NCBI GenBank assembly: GCA_023419605.1
Contig: JAEZXR010000003.1
Span: 1-41,705, forward strand
Direction: 5' to 3'
DNA: 41,705 nt
Source: Bacillota bacterium
Lineage (GTDB): Bacteria; Bacillota; Clostridia; Acetivibrionales; JAEZXR01
The notes below the pieces were generated by a model. It was not told where the DNA came from and ran no database searches. It saw nothing but the letters and a program-made list of their open reading frames with translations. Each line of letters opens with the position of its first letter. The stretch's first letter is position 1. A program made the position numbers and the translations under genes. Positions 1 to 9,302 of the stretch are shown one piece after another.

Positions 1-346
1 TTGGCACCTGCTTTTGTGTTGCTTAAAAAGTAAAACGGCAGCTGCTTATGATAGCATCTACCGTTTTTTATTACCATTATATAATGTTTTTCTGATGAAA
101 TACAGCTTAACTAAATGACATTGACCACAAGGGGAGCATATCAGATCATGGCCTGCCCAGTGGTTTTTCAGATGCTGGATTAGGTTTACGCCTGTGTGCA
201 TGAAATAAACCTGCTTTAGGTAAGTATAGTGCGATTTCCGGTGTATACATACTGCCTCTGGATTCCGAAGGCTGGTAAAATTGCGAAGTGGACCTACCTC
301 TCCACAATAGATTCTAGAAAAAATTTTTTATCATAGCAGAAGTGCC
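1..346. other. Intergenic segment, no gene seen
   Basis: No convincing coding frame is visible on either strand. A terminator-like hairpin lies near the left edge, probably ending a gene outside the window. The rest separates it from the 3' end of the glycosidase gene on the minus strand. Confidence 0.6.
33..70 (+). terminator. Probable rho-independent terminator
   Basis: Arms at 35-46 and 53-64 form a 12-bp stem with two mismatches around a six-base loop, followed by a run of T. It probably ends a plus-strand gene that lies left of the window. Confidence 0.55.
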
Positions 347-2818
347 TTAAACCCATCTTAGCTTAACCGGCCCGAGCAGTCCGGAGGCAAGCTTTGCACC
401 GCTTAATTTATTTGCGAGGCTGTTGGTCACTTCAGCCCGGATCGTATTACGTCCGGCTTTTACATAGGGTGCAATGTCGAAGGAATAAGGGCTCCACATT
501 TTAAAGCCTGCGTCTATGCCGTTTACATGCAGGTGAACCATCTCACAGACCTGTCCTAAATCAAGCTCCAGCCCCTTTACCTTTATCAAATCCTCCCATT
601 CAAAATCCGTCTCATAAATGAAGGTTCCCGAGAATTCCGCCATTCCATCCCATTGGGTCCATGACTCAAGTTTTTTGGTGGTTATCGGCTCAATGAGGAG
701 ATTACTGCTGATTCTCCAGGCGTTTTGCAATTCCATTTCCTTATATACGTCTTGCATTTTACTTTTACAAGGATGTAACTCAGGCTTTTTAGAGGGGTCC
801 AAGCATAGGATCATACTTTCTCTTCTTTGGATACATACGGAAAGTACCAGATAATGATCCTCTGAATATATTTCAGCCGGCTTTTCAAACTCCCCATGCC
901 ATGCATCCCAGATTTCAACGCCTCCATAGTTTGCGACATGGAGATTTCCTTCAATTGTATTTTCTCCTTCATTTACAAGTAAGAAAAAGTGGACATTGTC
1001 CTTTATTACATGACTTAACCGGAGATCCTTATGAGGAGGGCATATATAAATGTCCCTGTCAGCAAATTTTACAATATCCTCGGCAATCGTATCCATGCAC
1101 GCTATTTCATAGGCACCCTGCAATAAAAGTTCATGTCCGCTGTTATTATGGACAATAACGCAGCCCCCGCCATGGATAAAGTTCTGAAGCTTTTTACACA
1201 GTGGCGCAGTCAGCCTATTTGCTTCCTCAACCACCAGAACCCTGTAGTTTTGCTTTTGAACCGATATACAACCGCCAGCTATTTCACAGGCATCCGATAC
1301 GATCACAGTATCTTCAATGTAGTTGAATTCCATCTGATTCAGGTAGAACAGCTTCACAATAGCCCAGGGTAACCGGTCCTCTTCACAAAGCACTGCAACC
1401 CGTGCAGCATTTACAGAGTCGGTCATGAGCCAGCTCATGCGTTTGATATAGCTTGAAACATGACGGTAATATTTCCACCATATATTGTTGGGTCCAACAT
1501 CGGGAGGTCTTTCCCCGTACCTTCCCTCTCCATCAATGGAGTAATAAAATGCGTGAGGGTACAGTAAATTTACTCCACGAACAAAAAGCCAGTCCAGGTA
1601 CCATTTCATGTCATCGGCAGAAAATGCCCAGTGAATACCCTCTGGACCGCAGCAGCCGAAGCATTCATTGGAGTTTCTGCGCCTTCCCATATGCTTTGCG
1701 GCGTCTGATGAGCACTTTGCCATTGTGCTGTGAACACCTTCAATACCTTTGTTGTTCTCGGGCGCCACCCATCTCCATACCAGATCCTGACCGGGAATGT
1801 GGAAGTGTTTTAGAAAACCGATGTCATCACTTTCGTGGGGATGGCCGGTTAATGCAATGCCATGGTCTTCACACCAATGGGATATCTTACTGTAGTAAGC
1901 ATACTCCAGCCTTTTGTTTACAGCTCTTTTATAGGTAGTTCTGACCCTAGCAGCTTTATCTGCATCAAACCACAGGAAAGGCAGGTCACATTCGCTGCCG
2001 CCGTGTTGCTTGTACCAGTCTAAAAAGCTTGAGGTCCAGGCCTTGATCCCTGATTTTGCACATCGGCCCATGACATCCGGCTCATCCGTAAACATGGCAA
2101 TAACAGTGCTGCCGAAGTATTCCTTTAGAACTTCGTAATAACGGTCGTACGTCAGGTGGATGAACTTTTCCATAGCAGCAGGATTCATAAGGTCTCCGGA
2201 AGGAGGTGCATCAGGTTCTCCGTCATCTTCACCGAAATGAATTCCCCGGATTGTCCCATGAGTGAAGGTTTCAATAAAGAGCAGCACAATCCATGGTCCG
2301 GTTTGAGGGGCTTCGAAGCGGATTTTGCCCTCCTGGACCTCTAACTGTAAGATACTGTTAGGATGTAAAGTGGTTGTAGATGTTTTTTGAGCAGCCTGAA
2401 CAGAAATAATCGTTTCGCCGTCAGATAGTACCGGAACTATTTCGCAGGAACCGTTACAGGGATACTCCTGCATTCGTATGCCCCGTGTGGCATATTCCGG
2501 GTTGCCTTTTACAACCAGGCCATGGGCCGAACCGGAGGGATACATGGCTTCATCGTAGAGTACAACCTTCATTTTAAGTCTTGATGCTTCCATAACTGCA
2601 TGTTTTACAAGAGCCATGAACCTGTCGGATAAATACTGTATATCTTTCGGTATCCCGATGCGGGGGTGTATTACAAAGCCCATGACTCCTTTTTCCATGA
2701 AGTCATGAATTTGCCTGGATATTTCGGTTTCCTCCAATATATCGTTCCAAAACCAGAAAGGGATAGGGGTAAATTCATCAGAAGGATTCAGAAATTGATT
2801 TCTCAGATTTTCCAGCAT
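347..2818 (-). CDS. Alpha-L-rhamnosidase-like glycoside hydrolase (GH106-like)
   Basis: This is an 823-residue protein without a signal peptide, so it probably acts in the cytoplasm on imported oligosaccharides. The N-terminus has the PFWFWND signature (residues 20-26) and a YDEAMYPSG segment (88-96), both typical of the large GH106 and GH106-like TIM-barrel hydrolases. Acidic residues in the TDEPD segment near residue 243 are catalytic candidates. The last roughly 90 residues read as a beta-sandwich sugar-binding domain (LDLGQV, HVNG, FDIAPYV, GRNTIRAEV). The start is supported by AAGGAG eight bases upstream. It is divergent from an AraC regulator that probably controls it. The exact substrate (rhamnoside or other) is inferred, not seen. 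Confidence 0.75.
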   Translation of the reverse strand: MLENLRNQFLNPSDEFTPIPFWFWNDILEETEISRQIHDFMEKGVMGFVIHPRIGIPKDIQYLSDRFMALVKHAVMEASRLKMKVVLYDEAMYPSGSAHGLVVKGNPEYATRGIRMQEYPCNGSCEIVPVLSDGETIISVQAAQKTSTTTLHPNSILQLEVQEGKIRFEAPQTGPWIVLLFIETFTHGTIRGIHFGEDDGEPDAPPSGDLMNPAAMEKFIHLTYDRYYEVLKEYFGSTVIAMFTDEPDVMGRCAKSGIKAWTSSFLDWYKQHGGSECDLPFLWFDADKAARVRTTYKRAVNKRLEYAYYSKISHWCEDHGIALTGHPHESDDIGFLKHFHIPGQDLVWRWVAPENNKGIEGVHSTMAKCSSDAAKHMGRRRNSNECFGCCGPEGIHWAFSADDMKWYLDWLFVRGVNLLYPHAFYYSIDGEGRYGERPPDVGPNNIWWKYYRHVSSYIKRMSWLMTDSVNAARVAVLCEEDRLPWAIVKLFYLNQMEFNYIEDTVIVSDACEIAGGCISVQKQNYRVLVVEEANRLTAPLCKKLQNFIHGGGCVIVHNNSGHELLLQGAYEIACMDTIAEDIVKFADRDIYICPPHKDLRLSHVIKDNVHFFLLVNEGENTIEGNLHVANYGGVEIWDAWHGEFEKPAEIYSEDHYLVLSVCIQRRESMILCLDPSKKPELHPCKSKMQDVYKEMELQNAWRISSNLLIEPITTKKLESWTQWDGMAEFSGTFIYETDFEWEDLIKVKGLELDLGQVCEMVHLHVNGIDAGFKMWSPYSFDIAPYVKAGRNTIRAEVTNSLANKLSGAKLASGLLGPVKLRWV

Positions 2819-3117
2819 GTTGACCGCTCCTTAAACAATGTAGGATTCATAATGTTTACTATGGCTTATACAAATTCAGGTGGAACTTAGCTGATTCGTG
2901 CCTCGTAAAGCCTCAGAACCGTTGGCTGTATGAGGCTCAGATCAGCAGTTGCCAATCCGATTGTATATAGATTATACTTTATATCCTGGAACATGTATTT
3001 ATAGAATCCAAACATTATTTTATAGTTTTCAACTTTTCACAATGAATTATCATTCCGTCAGTAATCTGATATAATAAATATATTCTTTACCTGCTATACG
3101 GAGGAGGGTCTGGAAAT
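2819..3117. promoter_or_regulatory. Divergent promoter region of glycosidase and AraC regulator
   Basis: The 299-bp gap must hold both divergent promoters. For the AraC gene, TTATCA at 3047-3052 and TATAAT at 3070-3075 are separated by 17 bases and make a plausible sigma-A promoter. A seven-bp inverted repeat (AGCCTCA...TGAGGCT, about 2908-2937) could be a hairpin or a regulator site. The glycosidase promoter was not resolved. Confidence 0.5.
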
Positions 3118-4032
3118 ATGATCCATAAGGAGCTCCAAGACATTAATCCATATGTAAGGATTTGTGTCTGTACAAAAACCCATCCCGGGTGGTCCCTGGT
3201 CAACCGGATCATTTATGACCATCAATTGGTTCTTACCTCTACCGGACGAGGTACGGTAACCATTGGCGGTAAAGTTTATAATGCCTCCAGGGGAGATCTT
3301 TTTTTGATCAAGCCGGGCGTAGTTCACGGTTTTGTGGCAGATGACGAAGCACCCTTTGAGATGCTGGTGGTCCATTTTGACTTTTTTTATGAGCGTGACC
3401 GGAACTTTTGGCCCCATAAGAAGTTCCACCTTTCCGATGGAGAAGCAGCGGCAAATATACCGGAAAAACATCTTTTAAGGGATGTTCCGGTGTTTGAAAG
3501 AAATATGATGTTCCCGGATTACGTACGGTTGAAAAACTATACGTCCGTTGAAGTACTGATGAGAAAGTTGATCGATGTAAATACGGCAGTCATTCCGGGT
3601 AAGGAATTGATCGCCAAGTCATATTTTTTTGAGGTGCTTTATCTTATATACAACGAAATTATTGCCGATAGAACGGAAAACAATACGGCCAATGGCTTTG
3701 AAAAGATAAAAAAGGCTTTTGATTTTATAAATGAAAGGTACATGGACCCCATAAAGGTAGAGGACCTGGCTTCCTTGTGCAACCTCAGTACCAATTATTT
3801 CAGTAAGCTGTTTAAACAGCATACAGCCTATTCCCCAAAGGAATATATCATAAGGATACGGATAGAAAAAGCAAAAGCTTTGCTGGCACAAAGCAGTGAG
3901 CCCATTAGCGAGATCTGTGAGCAGGTGGGTTTTAATGACGTACACTATTTCAGCTTTTACTTTAAAAAATTTGAGGGGCTTTCGCCTTCACAGTACCGTT
4001 CGACGGTAACAGACGGCTTTTTTATTGTTTAG
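3118..4032 (+). CDS. AraC family transcriptional regulator with cupin sensor domain
   Basis: A 304-residue regulator. The N-terminal half is a cupin-like AraC sensor domain (segment GRGTVTIGGKVYNASRGD and the following KPGVVHGF). The last 100 residues are a standard AraC double helix-turn-helix (DLASLCNLSTNYFSKLFKQ, then ISEICEQVGFNDVHYFSFYF, ending in GLSPSQYR). Such proteins bind a sugar or derivative and activate neighbouring catabolic genes. GGAGGAGG lies just upstream of the ATG. Its divergent partner is the rhamnosidase-like gene, the most likely target. The ligand cannot be read from sequence. Confidence 0.9.
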   Translation: MIHKELQDINPYVRICVCTKTHPGWSLVNRIIYDHQLVLTSTGRGTVTIGGKVYNASRGDLFLIKPGVVHGFVADDEAPFEMLVVHFDFFYERDRNFWPHKKFHLSDGEAAANIPEKHLLRDVPVFERNMMFPDYVRLKNYTSVEVLMRKLIDVNTAVIPGKELIAKSYFFEVLYLIYNEIIADRTENNTANGFEKIKKAFDFINERYMDPIKVEDLASLCNLSTNYFSKLFKQHTAYSPKEYIIRIRIEKAKALLAQSSEPISEICEQVGFNDVHYFSFYFKKFEGLSPSQYRSTVTDGFFIV

Positions 4033-4068
4033 GAAACTCATGGACAGGAAGGAATAGGAGGTAGCTAT

Positions 4069-4674
4069 ATGGTGATATGGATCAACGGGGCTTTTGGTGC
4101 CGGTAAAACACAGACTGCATTTGAATTAAACCGAAGAATACCGAACTCCTTTGTTTATAATCCCGAAAATTTAGGGTCCTTCATTTCAAGGAACATTCCA
4201 CCGAATACAAAGGAAAACGATTTTCAAGATTATGAAATGTGGAGAAAACTTAATTTCTTGCTTATAAAAGATATTCGGGATAAATACGAGGGTACTTTGA
4301 TCGTTCCAATGACAATAGTGAACCCGCAATACTTTAATGAAGTGGTAGGTTCTCTTCGTGACTGTGGAATCGATGTAAAGCACTATACATTAATGGCCTC
4401 AAAGGAAACATTGCTTAAAAGGTTAAAAAGCAGGGGTGATGGTGCGCATTCATGGGGCGCCAGACAAATTGACAGATGTCTGGAAGGACTGTCGAATGAA
4501 CTGTTCCAATATCATATCGATACGGAAAGCATGTCCATTGAAGAGGTAGCGGAGAAGATCGCTTTCATGTCGAATATGAATCTATCACCGGACCATACAG
4601 GGAGGATAAGGAGGAAGTTAAACCGTATGATTATTCAACTGAAACACATACGATTATTTTCCTGGAGGATTTAG
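4069..4674 (+). CDS. tmrB: TmrB-like P-loop ATP-binding protein (tunicamycin-resistance family)
   Basis: A 201-residue protein with a Walker A motif GAFGAGKT at residues 7-14 directly after MVIWIN. That N-terminus and the internal segment LMASKETLLKRL followed by QIDRCLEGLS match what I recall of Bacillus subtilis TmrB over its full length of about 200 residues. TmrB binds ATP and tunicamycin and confers tunicamycin resistance; whether this homologue does so is inferred. The C-terminus is basic and amphipathic, as in TmrB, which is membrane-associated. AGGAGG at 4057-4062 supports the start. It lies 36 bp after the AraC gene and could be co-transcribed. Confidence 0.85.
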   Translation: MVIWINGAFGAGKTQTAFELNRRIPNSFVYNPENLGSFISRNIPPNTKENDFQDYEMWRKLNFLLIKDIRDKYEGTLIVPMTIVNPQYFNEVVGSLRDCGIDVKHYTLMASKETLLKRLKSRGDGAHSWGARQIDRCLEGLSNELFQYHIDTESMSIEEVAEKIAFMSNMNLSPDHTGRIRRKLNRMIIQLKHIRLFSWRI

Positions 4675-4802
4675 ATGTACATAATGTAGATATTTACTGT
4701 TCCTGCCATAATTGGAGCAGTATTTTTTTACCAAGTATAGACAGGTAAAAGTAATAATGGTATTATTTTCTTGTTTTCTTATTAAAGCAAAGGAGAATGG
4801 AT

Positions 4803-5246
4803 ATGGAAAACGTTCGCGTTTATGAAATCCCTGCTTGTAAAATGGTATCTTCACAGTGTGGTATGCTTGGTGATGGAAAACTTGAACAATTTGATCAATG
4901 GTTTAGCTCCTTACCCAAAACTATGTTCCCCCAGGACTTTTTATGGTATGACAATAAGCGTAGAGGCTTCGTATGGTATTACATGTACAGTGAAGGAATG
5001 GCCATACCCGATGAATTTAGCATTATTGATTTTCCAGGGGGGTTATATGCCGTTGCGTCTGATGTAGATGGACGGGACAATTCCGGTGTAATAAGCGTAA
5101 TTAAAAGTTTTATTAAGGAAAAGGGATGTTTTGAAGAGGATACTTCTCGTGAATATTTAGGCAACATACCAACTCCACCATCAGCTGGCAAGGCAATGGG
5201 ATATAACCAAATGGATTATTATGTGCCAATTAAAATTGTAAAATAG
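4803..5246 (+). CDS. GyrI-like / effector-binding domain protein
   Basis: About 147 residues resembling the stand-alone GyrI-like (AraC effector-binding, SOUL/BacT fold) small-molecule-binding domain: EIPACKMVSSQCGMLG near the start, the central WYYMYSEG, FPGGLYAVASDVDG, and a C-terminal YYVPIKIVK strand typical of the fold. An ATG at 4797 lies inside the ribosome site; the ATG at 4803 is seven bases after AGGAG (4791-4795) and is preferred. No DNA-binding domain is present, so it is probably a cytoplasmic ligand-binding protein. Function is unassigned. Confidence 0.65.
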   Translation: MENVRVYEIPACKMVSSQCGMLGDGKLEQFDQWFSSLPKTMFPQDFLWYDNKRRGFVWYYMYSEGMAIPDEFSIIDFPGGLYAVASDVDGRDNSGVISVIKSFIKEKGCFEEDTSREYLGNIPTPPSAGKAMGYNQMDYYVPIKIVK

Positions 5247-5249
5247 CAG

Positions 5250-5399
5250 TCACCTGTATTGCTTGCATTTCCGTCTGCACAAATTTATGTTTTAAGTGAA
5301 AACGCTATTACACCCACACCCTATGAGCAAACGGAGCATTATATATTTACAAAGCAATACAGACAGAATGTTAATAGAATGAATGGGTTGACTGCATAA
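5250..5399 (+). pseudogene. C-terminal remnant of an AAA family ATPase
   Basis: Directly after the stop of the GyrI-like gene, in the same frame, about 49 codons read SPVLLAFPSAQIYVL...TPYEQTEHYIFTKQYRQN and then stop. This matches the conserved tail of small AAA (ABC-type) ATPases, where a SPILLAxPxAxIY motif precedes a YExTEHY..TK..L.N segment. No start codon, Walker A or Walker B is present, so this is a truncated relic. The family assignment is from memory of the motif. Confidence 0.55.
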
Positions 5400-5433
5400 A
5401 GCCTTTACAATGGTTTATGCTTGTTGGATCCAA

Positions 5434-5484
5434 GCCGAAAAGAGGCTGGGGCAAATTCTATTTTTGCCCCAGCCTCTTTTCGGC
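5434..5484. terminator. 22-bp perfect hairpin, probable bidirectional terminator
   Basis: Arms 5434-5455 and 5463-5484 are perfect reverse complements (GCCGAAAAGAGGCTGGGGCA plus two more bases on the left arm) around a seven-base loop. T-runs occur inside the right arm, not after it, so it may be a terminator or a mobile-element relic. Confidence 0.5.
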
Positions 5485-5629
5485 GCGTGAAGGTGCAACT
5501 ATAACTAATAAGATATTAAAAAGATGCAGTGATATCTACGCCTGTATTGTAATTTTAGTCTGAAAATATTATACTTAGTAATATAACTTTATAAACAATT
5601 TTCTCTATTATCATTATCAGGGCATATAA

Positions 5630-5740
5630 CGGGGCATAAGATGTCCCCCACCTCTATAGGTGGCGGGTACCGATTCAATTGAATAGGCGGCGAGCATATC
5701 TCCCGCCTCGTTGAAACGGTGTGTTGCAAATGCTACACAT
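5630..5740. other. GC-rich structured element upstream of response regulator
   Basis: In an AT-rich gap, this stretch is GC-rich and holds successive hairpins: CCACC/GGTGG around 5650-5663, AGGCGG/CCGCCT at about 5685-5708, and GCAAATG/CATTTGC at 5726-5744. It could be a structured 5' leader RNA of the regulator gene, or the end of a decayed IS200/IS605-like element. No gene is seen from 5400 to 5779 otherwise. Confidence 0.35.
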
Positions 5741-5779
5741 TTGCTTCCGTTGTTATAAAAAACCATATGGGGGATTACG

Positions 5780-7420
5780 ATGGTAAGTATGATAATTGCA
5801 GATGATGAGCTGATGATTCGACAGGGCCTGCTGACCCTTCCATGGAGCGAATACGGTATCGAAGTAATAGGCGCTGCATCCAATGGAGAGGAAGCGCTGC
5901 ACCTGGCTAAAGCTGTGAAGCCGCAAATTCTTCTGACGGATATTCGAATGCCTGGTATGGACGGCCTTGCGCTGATTGAGGCTATGAAAAGGGAGGTACC
6001 CGATCTTAAGGCAATTTTGCTTACAGGGTATCAGGATTTTGCATATGCACACTCTGCCATTCAATTGGGGGCCATGGGGTATGTTTTGAAGCCTTCGGAC
6101 CCGGATGAGATTGTCAATATTGTACTAAAAGCAAAGAAACAGATCGAAGAAGAAACCGAGGCCAGGCTTGAGAAGCAGCAGATACTGCAGAAGGTGGACC
6201 GTGTAATGCCGGCAGTATTCAATTTCTTTTTGCAGGACCTGCTGTTCGGAAGAATCACAGACCGGCAGGTGATTGCAGAAAAATGCAGGGAATTCAGTCA
6301 AACCTTTGATAATTATGTGGTCATGTTGATCGAACTCAAATCAGATCCTAAGAAGTCGAACGTTGAATCCATAAGCAAAGTGAAAGAAGAAATCTGCAGT
6401 ACAGCTTCTGCTTTTAGCAAGAGCATTGTACTGGATATTCAAAAGTCAACCTGCTGTATCATCAATGAGCTGTCCTCCGACGAAGAAAATGTAAAAGACA
6501 AAATGCTTGCATTGGCAATGGAAATAAGGAATACACTCAAAAGTGAATTTGACATTTATGTTTCCATCGGTATCAGCAGATGCTGCTACAGCGCTGCCGA
6601 TATGCACGTGGCGTTCAATCAGGCCATGAACTGCCTGAAAATGAAGTTTTCACTGGGAAAGGGTGCAATTATACATATAGAGGACCTGAAGGACAGCGTG
6701 CAAAGGCAAAGTCTTGAGGTTCTGAAGATAACCGAGGAAATCTTTGAAAATATCAAAACAGGCAACTATAGGATGGTTGAAAAAGCAACGAGAGAGATGC
6801 TTTTCCGATTGTCAAAGGAACAGAAGGCGGAGGAACAGATTATAAAAAGTGTCTGTTTTGATATCCTGGTATCCTCTTACAGAATCTTAAAGGAAGAAAA
6901 AACGGCGGAGAGCATGGATATCAATGAGCAGCAGCTGCTTTCCAGGCTCACGGCATGTACGGATGTGGAGGAGCTGGAAGAGTATGTAATTCATATGCTT
7001 ATGGGCATCATGGATTCAATTTGCGCAAAAGTACCTTCTGCAAGGAATAAAGTCGTCCTTGAGAGTATTGATTATATCGAAAAGTTCTATATGGAGGATA
7101 TTTCACTTCTTACCCTTTCCGAGCATGTCCATATGAACCATATCTACATCAGCCGCCTCATCAAGCGGGAAACAGGGGAAACGTTTCTGGATATTCTGAC
7201 CAATATCAGAATGAAGAAAGCCAGTGAGCTGCTTTCCAATAGTGATTACAAAACCTATGAGATTTCGTACAAGGTAGGAATTAAGGATTCGGGCTACTTC
7301 AGCCAGGTTTTTAAGAAATATTACGGAGTGACGCCGTCTGAATACAGGGAAAACTTGTATTCAAGATCCAGGGAGAGCGCAAAGAGGAAAGGATACGAAG
7401 ATGAGGGGAGTATGGAATAG
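5780..7420 (+). CDS. Response regulator, CheY receiver plus AraC HTH (YesN type)
   Basis: A 546-residue regulator. The receiver domain occupies about residues 3-120, with the acidic pair D8/D9, phospho-acceptor D54 in LLTDIRMPG and K104 in VLKPSD. A long middle region links it to a C-terminal AraC domain (about 440-540: LSEHVHMNHIYISRLIKRETGE, then YKVGIKDSGYFSQVFKKYYG). It overlaps the downstream histidine kinase gene by 20 bp, indicating translational coupling. It should be phosphorylated by that kinase and activate the ABC transporter genes that follow. A GGGGGA ribosome site precedes the ATG. Confidence 0.92.
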   Translation: MVSMIIADDELMIRQGLLTLPWSEYGIEVIGAASNGEEALHLAKAVKPQILLTDIRMPGMDGLALIEAMKREVPDLKAILLTGYQDFAYAHSAIQLGAMGYVLKPSDPDEIVNIVLKAKKQIEEETEARLEKQQILQKVDRVMPAVFNFFLQDLLFGRITDRQVIAEKCREFSQTFDNYVVMLIELKSDPKKSNVESISKVKEEICSTASAFSKSIVLDIQKSTCCIINELSSDEENVKDKMLALAMEIRNTLKSEFDIYVSIGISRCCYSAADMHVAFNQAMNCLKMKFSLGKGAIIHIEDLKDSVQRQSLEVLKITEEIFENIKTGNYRMVEKATREMLFRLSKEQKAEEQIIKSVCFDILVSSYRILKEEKTAESMDINEQQLLSRLTACTDVEELEEYVIHMLMGIMDSICAKVPSARNKVVLESIDYIEKFYMEDISLLTLSEHVHMNHIYISRLIKRETGETFLDILTNIRMKKASELLSNSDYKTYEISYKVGIKDSGYFSQVFKKYYGVTPSEYRENLYSRSRESAKRKGYEDEGSME

Positions 7421-9185
7421 TTTGAGAAAAATATTTCGGGATATACCCATAAGAAGAAAGCTGACCTTATCCTTTCTGCTTTTGATTGTTTTTCCTGTTA
7501 CGCTCATCGGTCTGTTTTCCTTTTACAGATCCAGCGAGCTTTTAAAGCATAAAACGCAGCAGTACACCAAAGATATACTGATGGAAACGGGCAACAATAT
7601 TGAGGTAAAGCTAAGAGAAGTAGAGAGGCTTTCCTTTCAGGTCGTTTACAGCACGGAAATACAGAATGCATTAAAAGTAGCCAATAGAGGCTTTACGGAT
7701 GAATATGAGAGGATCGCCACGGAAAAAGTCATTGATTCACAGCTAAGAGGCTTCATATCTTCAGACACGGATGTTGCAGCCATACAGATAGTAACCCGCT
7801 CCGGTATAACCTACTATGTCAATCCCGGCTCTATTACCATGAATATGGAGGAGGCAGATAAAAAAATCCTGGAGGAGGGCGGTGGAAGTACATTTTGGTT
7901 TGATACGGACCAGGGGACGCAAACAATTGCCGTAGGAAGAGTCATCAATAGTCTTATCAACCAGGATAAGGTAGGCTATGTATTCCTATATCTCAGAGAG
8001 AACAGCATCTACAATTTTTACAAAAAGACGGAGCTCTTTAAGAACGGAGAGTTTTTTGTAATCAACAGGGAAGGCAGGGTGATATCCTATAAGGATAAGG
8101 AAGTCCTCGGCAGTATGAGCGGGCTGCCCATGAACGGGCTTGAACTGTATGAACTCAAAGAGAATTTTATTACCTCAAAAGTGAATGGGAGGAATTATTA
8201 CATCACATTCAGAGCCATAGAAGGAACGAACTGGAGGATCATCAGCTTCATTCCTGCGGTAGAATACGAAAAGGATATTATATGGCTGCGCAACTGGACC
8301 CTCTTGCTATGTGTCTCTTGCTGCCTTCTGGCGCTTATTTTTTCTATCGTACTTTCTGACAGCATTTCCAAGCCCGTAAGAAGGCTCTCCTCCATGATGC
8401 TGAAGGTGGGGGGAGGGGACTTCAGCGTACTCAGTACCTACGAATCAAAGGATGAGATCGGTATATTAAGCAGTCACTTCAATAAAATGGTTTCCCAGGT
8501 GGAGCAGTTGATACAGGAGGTCTACCAGGAACAGCTCCTGAAACAAAAAGCCGAGTTAAAATCCTTACGAATGCAAATTAATCCTCATTTCCTGTATAAC
8601 ACCCTGGAATCCATCAATTGGATGGCCAGAATCAAAGGGGCCCCGGAAATCGGTAAAATGGTGAAGGCTCTGGGCGACCTCATGCGTGCGAGTATCAGCG
8701 GCGATGATTTTGTGCCGCTGGAAGAGGAAATAAAGAGTATCAATAATTATCTCACCATTCAAAAATTCAGGTATGGAGACCGGTTTGAAGTGGACATGGA
8801 GATTGATCCGGCTATTGTACTGGTTAGAATTCCCAAGCTAATTTTACAGCCTATTGTGGAGAATGCGATTGTTCATGGAATTGAAAATATGGTGGGGAAT
8901 GGAAAGATAGAGATTACGGGAACTGCTGAAAACGGGAGGGTGGTCCTCCAGGTGAAGGACAATGGGATAGGAATGGATCAAGAGCAGGTAATGGGGCTTC
9001 TTGAAGAAAAAAACAATATACAGCCGGCCGGGGGCCATACCCATATAGGGCTTCGCAATGTAGACCGCAGGATCAAGATGTATTACGGAAAGGAGTATGG
9101 GGTTGGGATTGAAAGCGGCCCAGGCCGCGGAACTTGCGTGACCGTAAGAATACCTGTTGAAGATTCTCATAACGGCCTTGGATAA
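7401..9185 (+). CDS. Sensor histidine kinase (YesM type)
   Basis: A 594-residue membrane kinase. One transmembrane segment lies at about 20-42 (FLLLIVFPVTLIGLFSFY), then an extracytoplasmic Cache-like sensor domain of about 250 residues, a second membrane segment near 297-320, and a HAMP linker. The phospho-acceptor histidine is in MQINPHFLYNTLESINW, as in the LytS/YesM His_kinase family, followed by an N box (LQPIVENAIVHG) and a G box (DNGIGMD). The ATG lies inside the upstream gene after AGGAAAGGA. It probably senses extracellular sugars or a loaded binding protein. The ligand is unknown. Confidence 0.92.
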   Translation: MRGVWNSLRKIFRDIPIRRKLTLSFLLLIVFPVTLIGLFSFYRSSELLKHKTQQYTKDILMETGNNIEVKLREVERLSFQVVYSTEIQNALKVANRGFTDEYERIATEKVIDSQLRGFISSDTDVAAIQIVTRSGITYYVNPGSITMNMEEADKKILEEGGGSTFWFDTDQGTQTIAVGRVINSLINQDKVGYVFLYLRENSIYNFYKKTELFKNGEFFVINREGRVISYKDKEVLGSMSGLPMNGLELYELKENFITSKVNGRNYYITFRAIEGTNWRIISFIPAVEYEKDIIWLRNWTLLLCVSCCLLALIFSIVLSDSISKPVRRLSSMMLKVGGGDFSVLSTYESKDEIGILSSHFNKMVSQVEQLIQEVYQEQLLKQKAELKSLRMQINPHFLYNTLESINWMARIKGAPEIGKMVKALGDLMRASISGDDFVPLEEEIKSINNYLTIQKFRYGDRFEVDMEIDPAIVLVRIPKLILQPIVENAIVHGIENMVGNGKIEITGTAENGRVVLQVKDNGIGMDQEQVMGLLEEKNNIQPAGGHTHIGLRNVDRRIKMYYGKEYGVGIESGPGRGTCVTVRIPVEDSHNGLG

Positions 9186-9302
9186 AGTTAATATTTTAAA
9201 GAATGAAGTTTATTCTGTCTGATGTGTATTTTCGGCTTTCGATTTATAATTTAGCCATGGACAGCAAAACAGCTGTAAATAGTAAAGGAGGAATAACTGG
9301 AA

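Noticed and set aside
618..1938. Several open frames opposite the rhamnosidase-like gene
   Set aside because: They lie wholly antisense to a well-supported gene, with no ribosome sites or recognisable domains.
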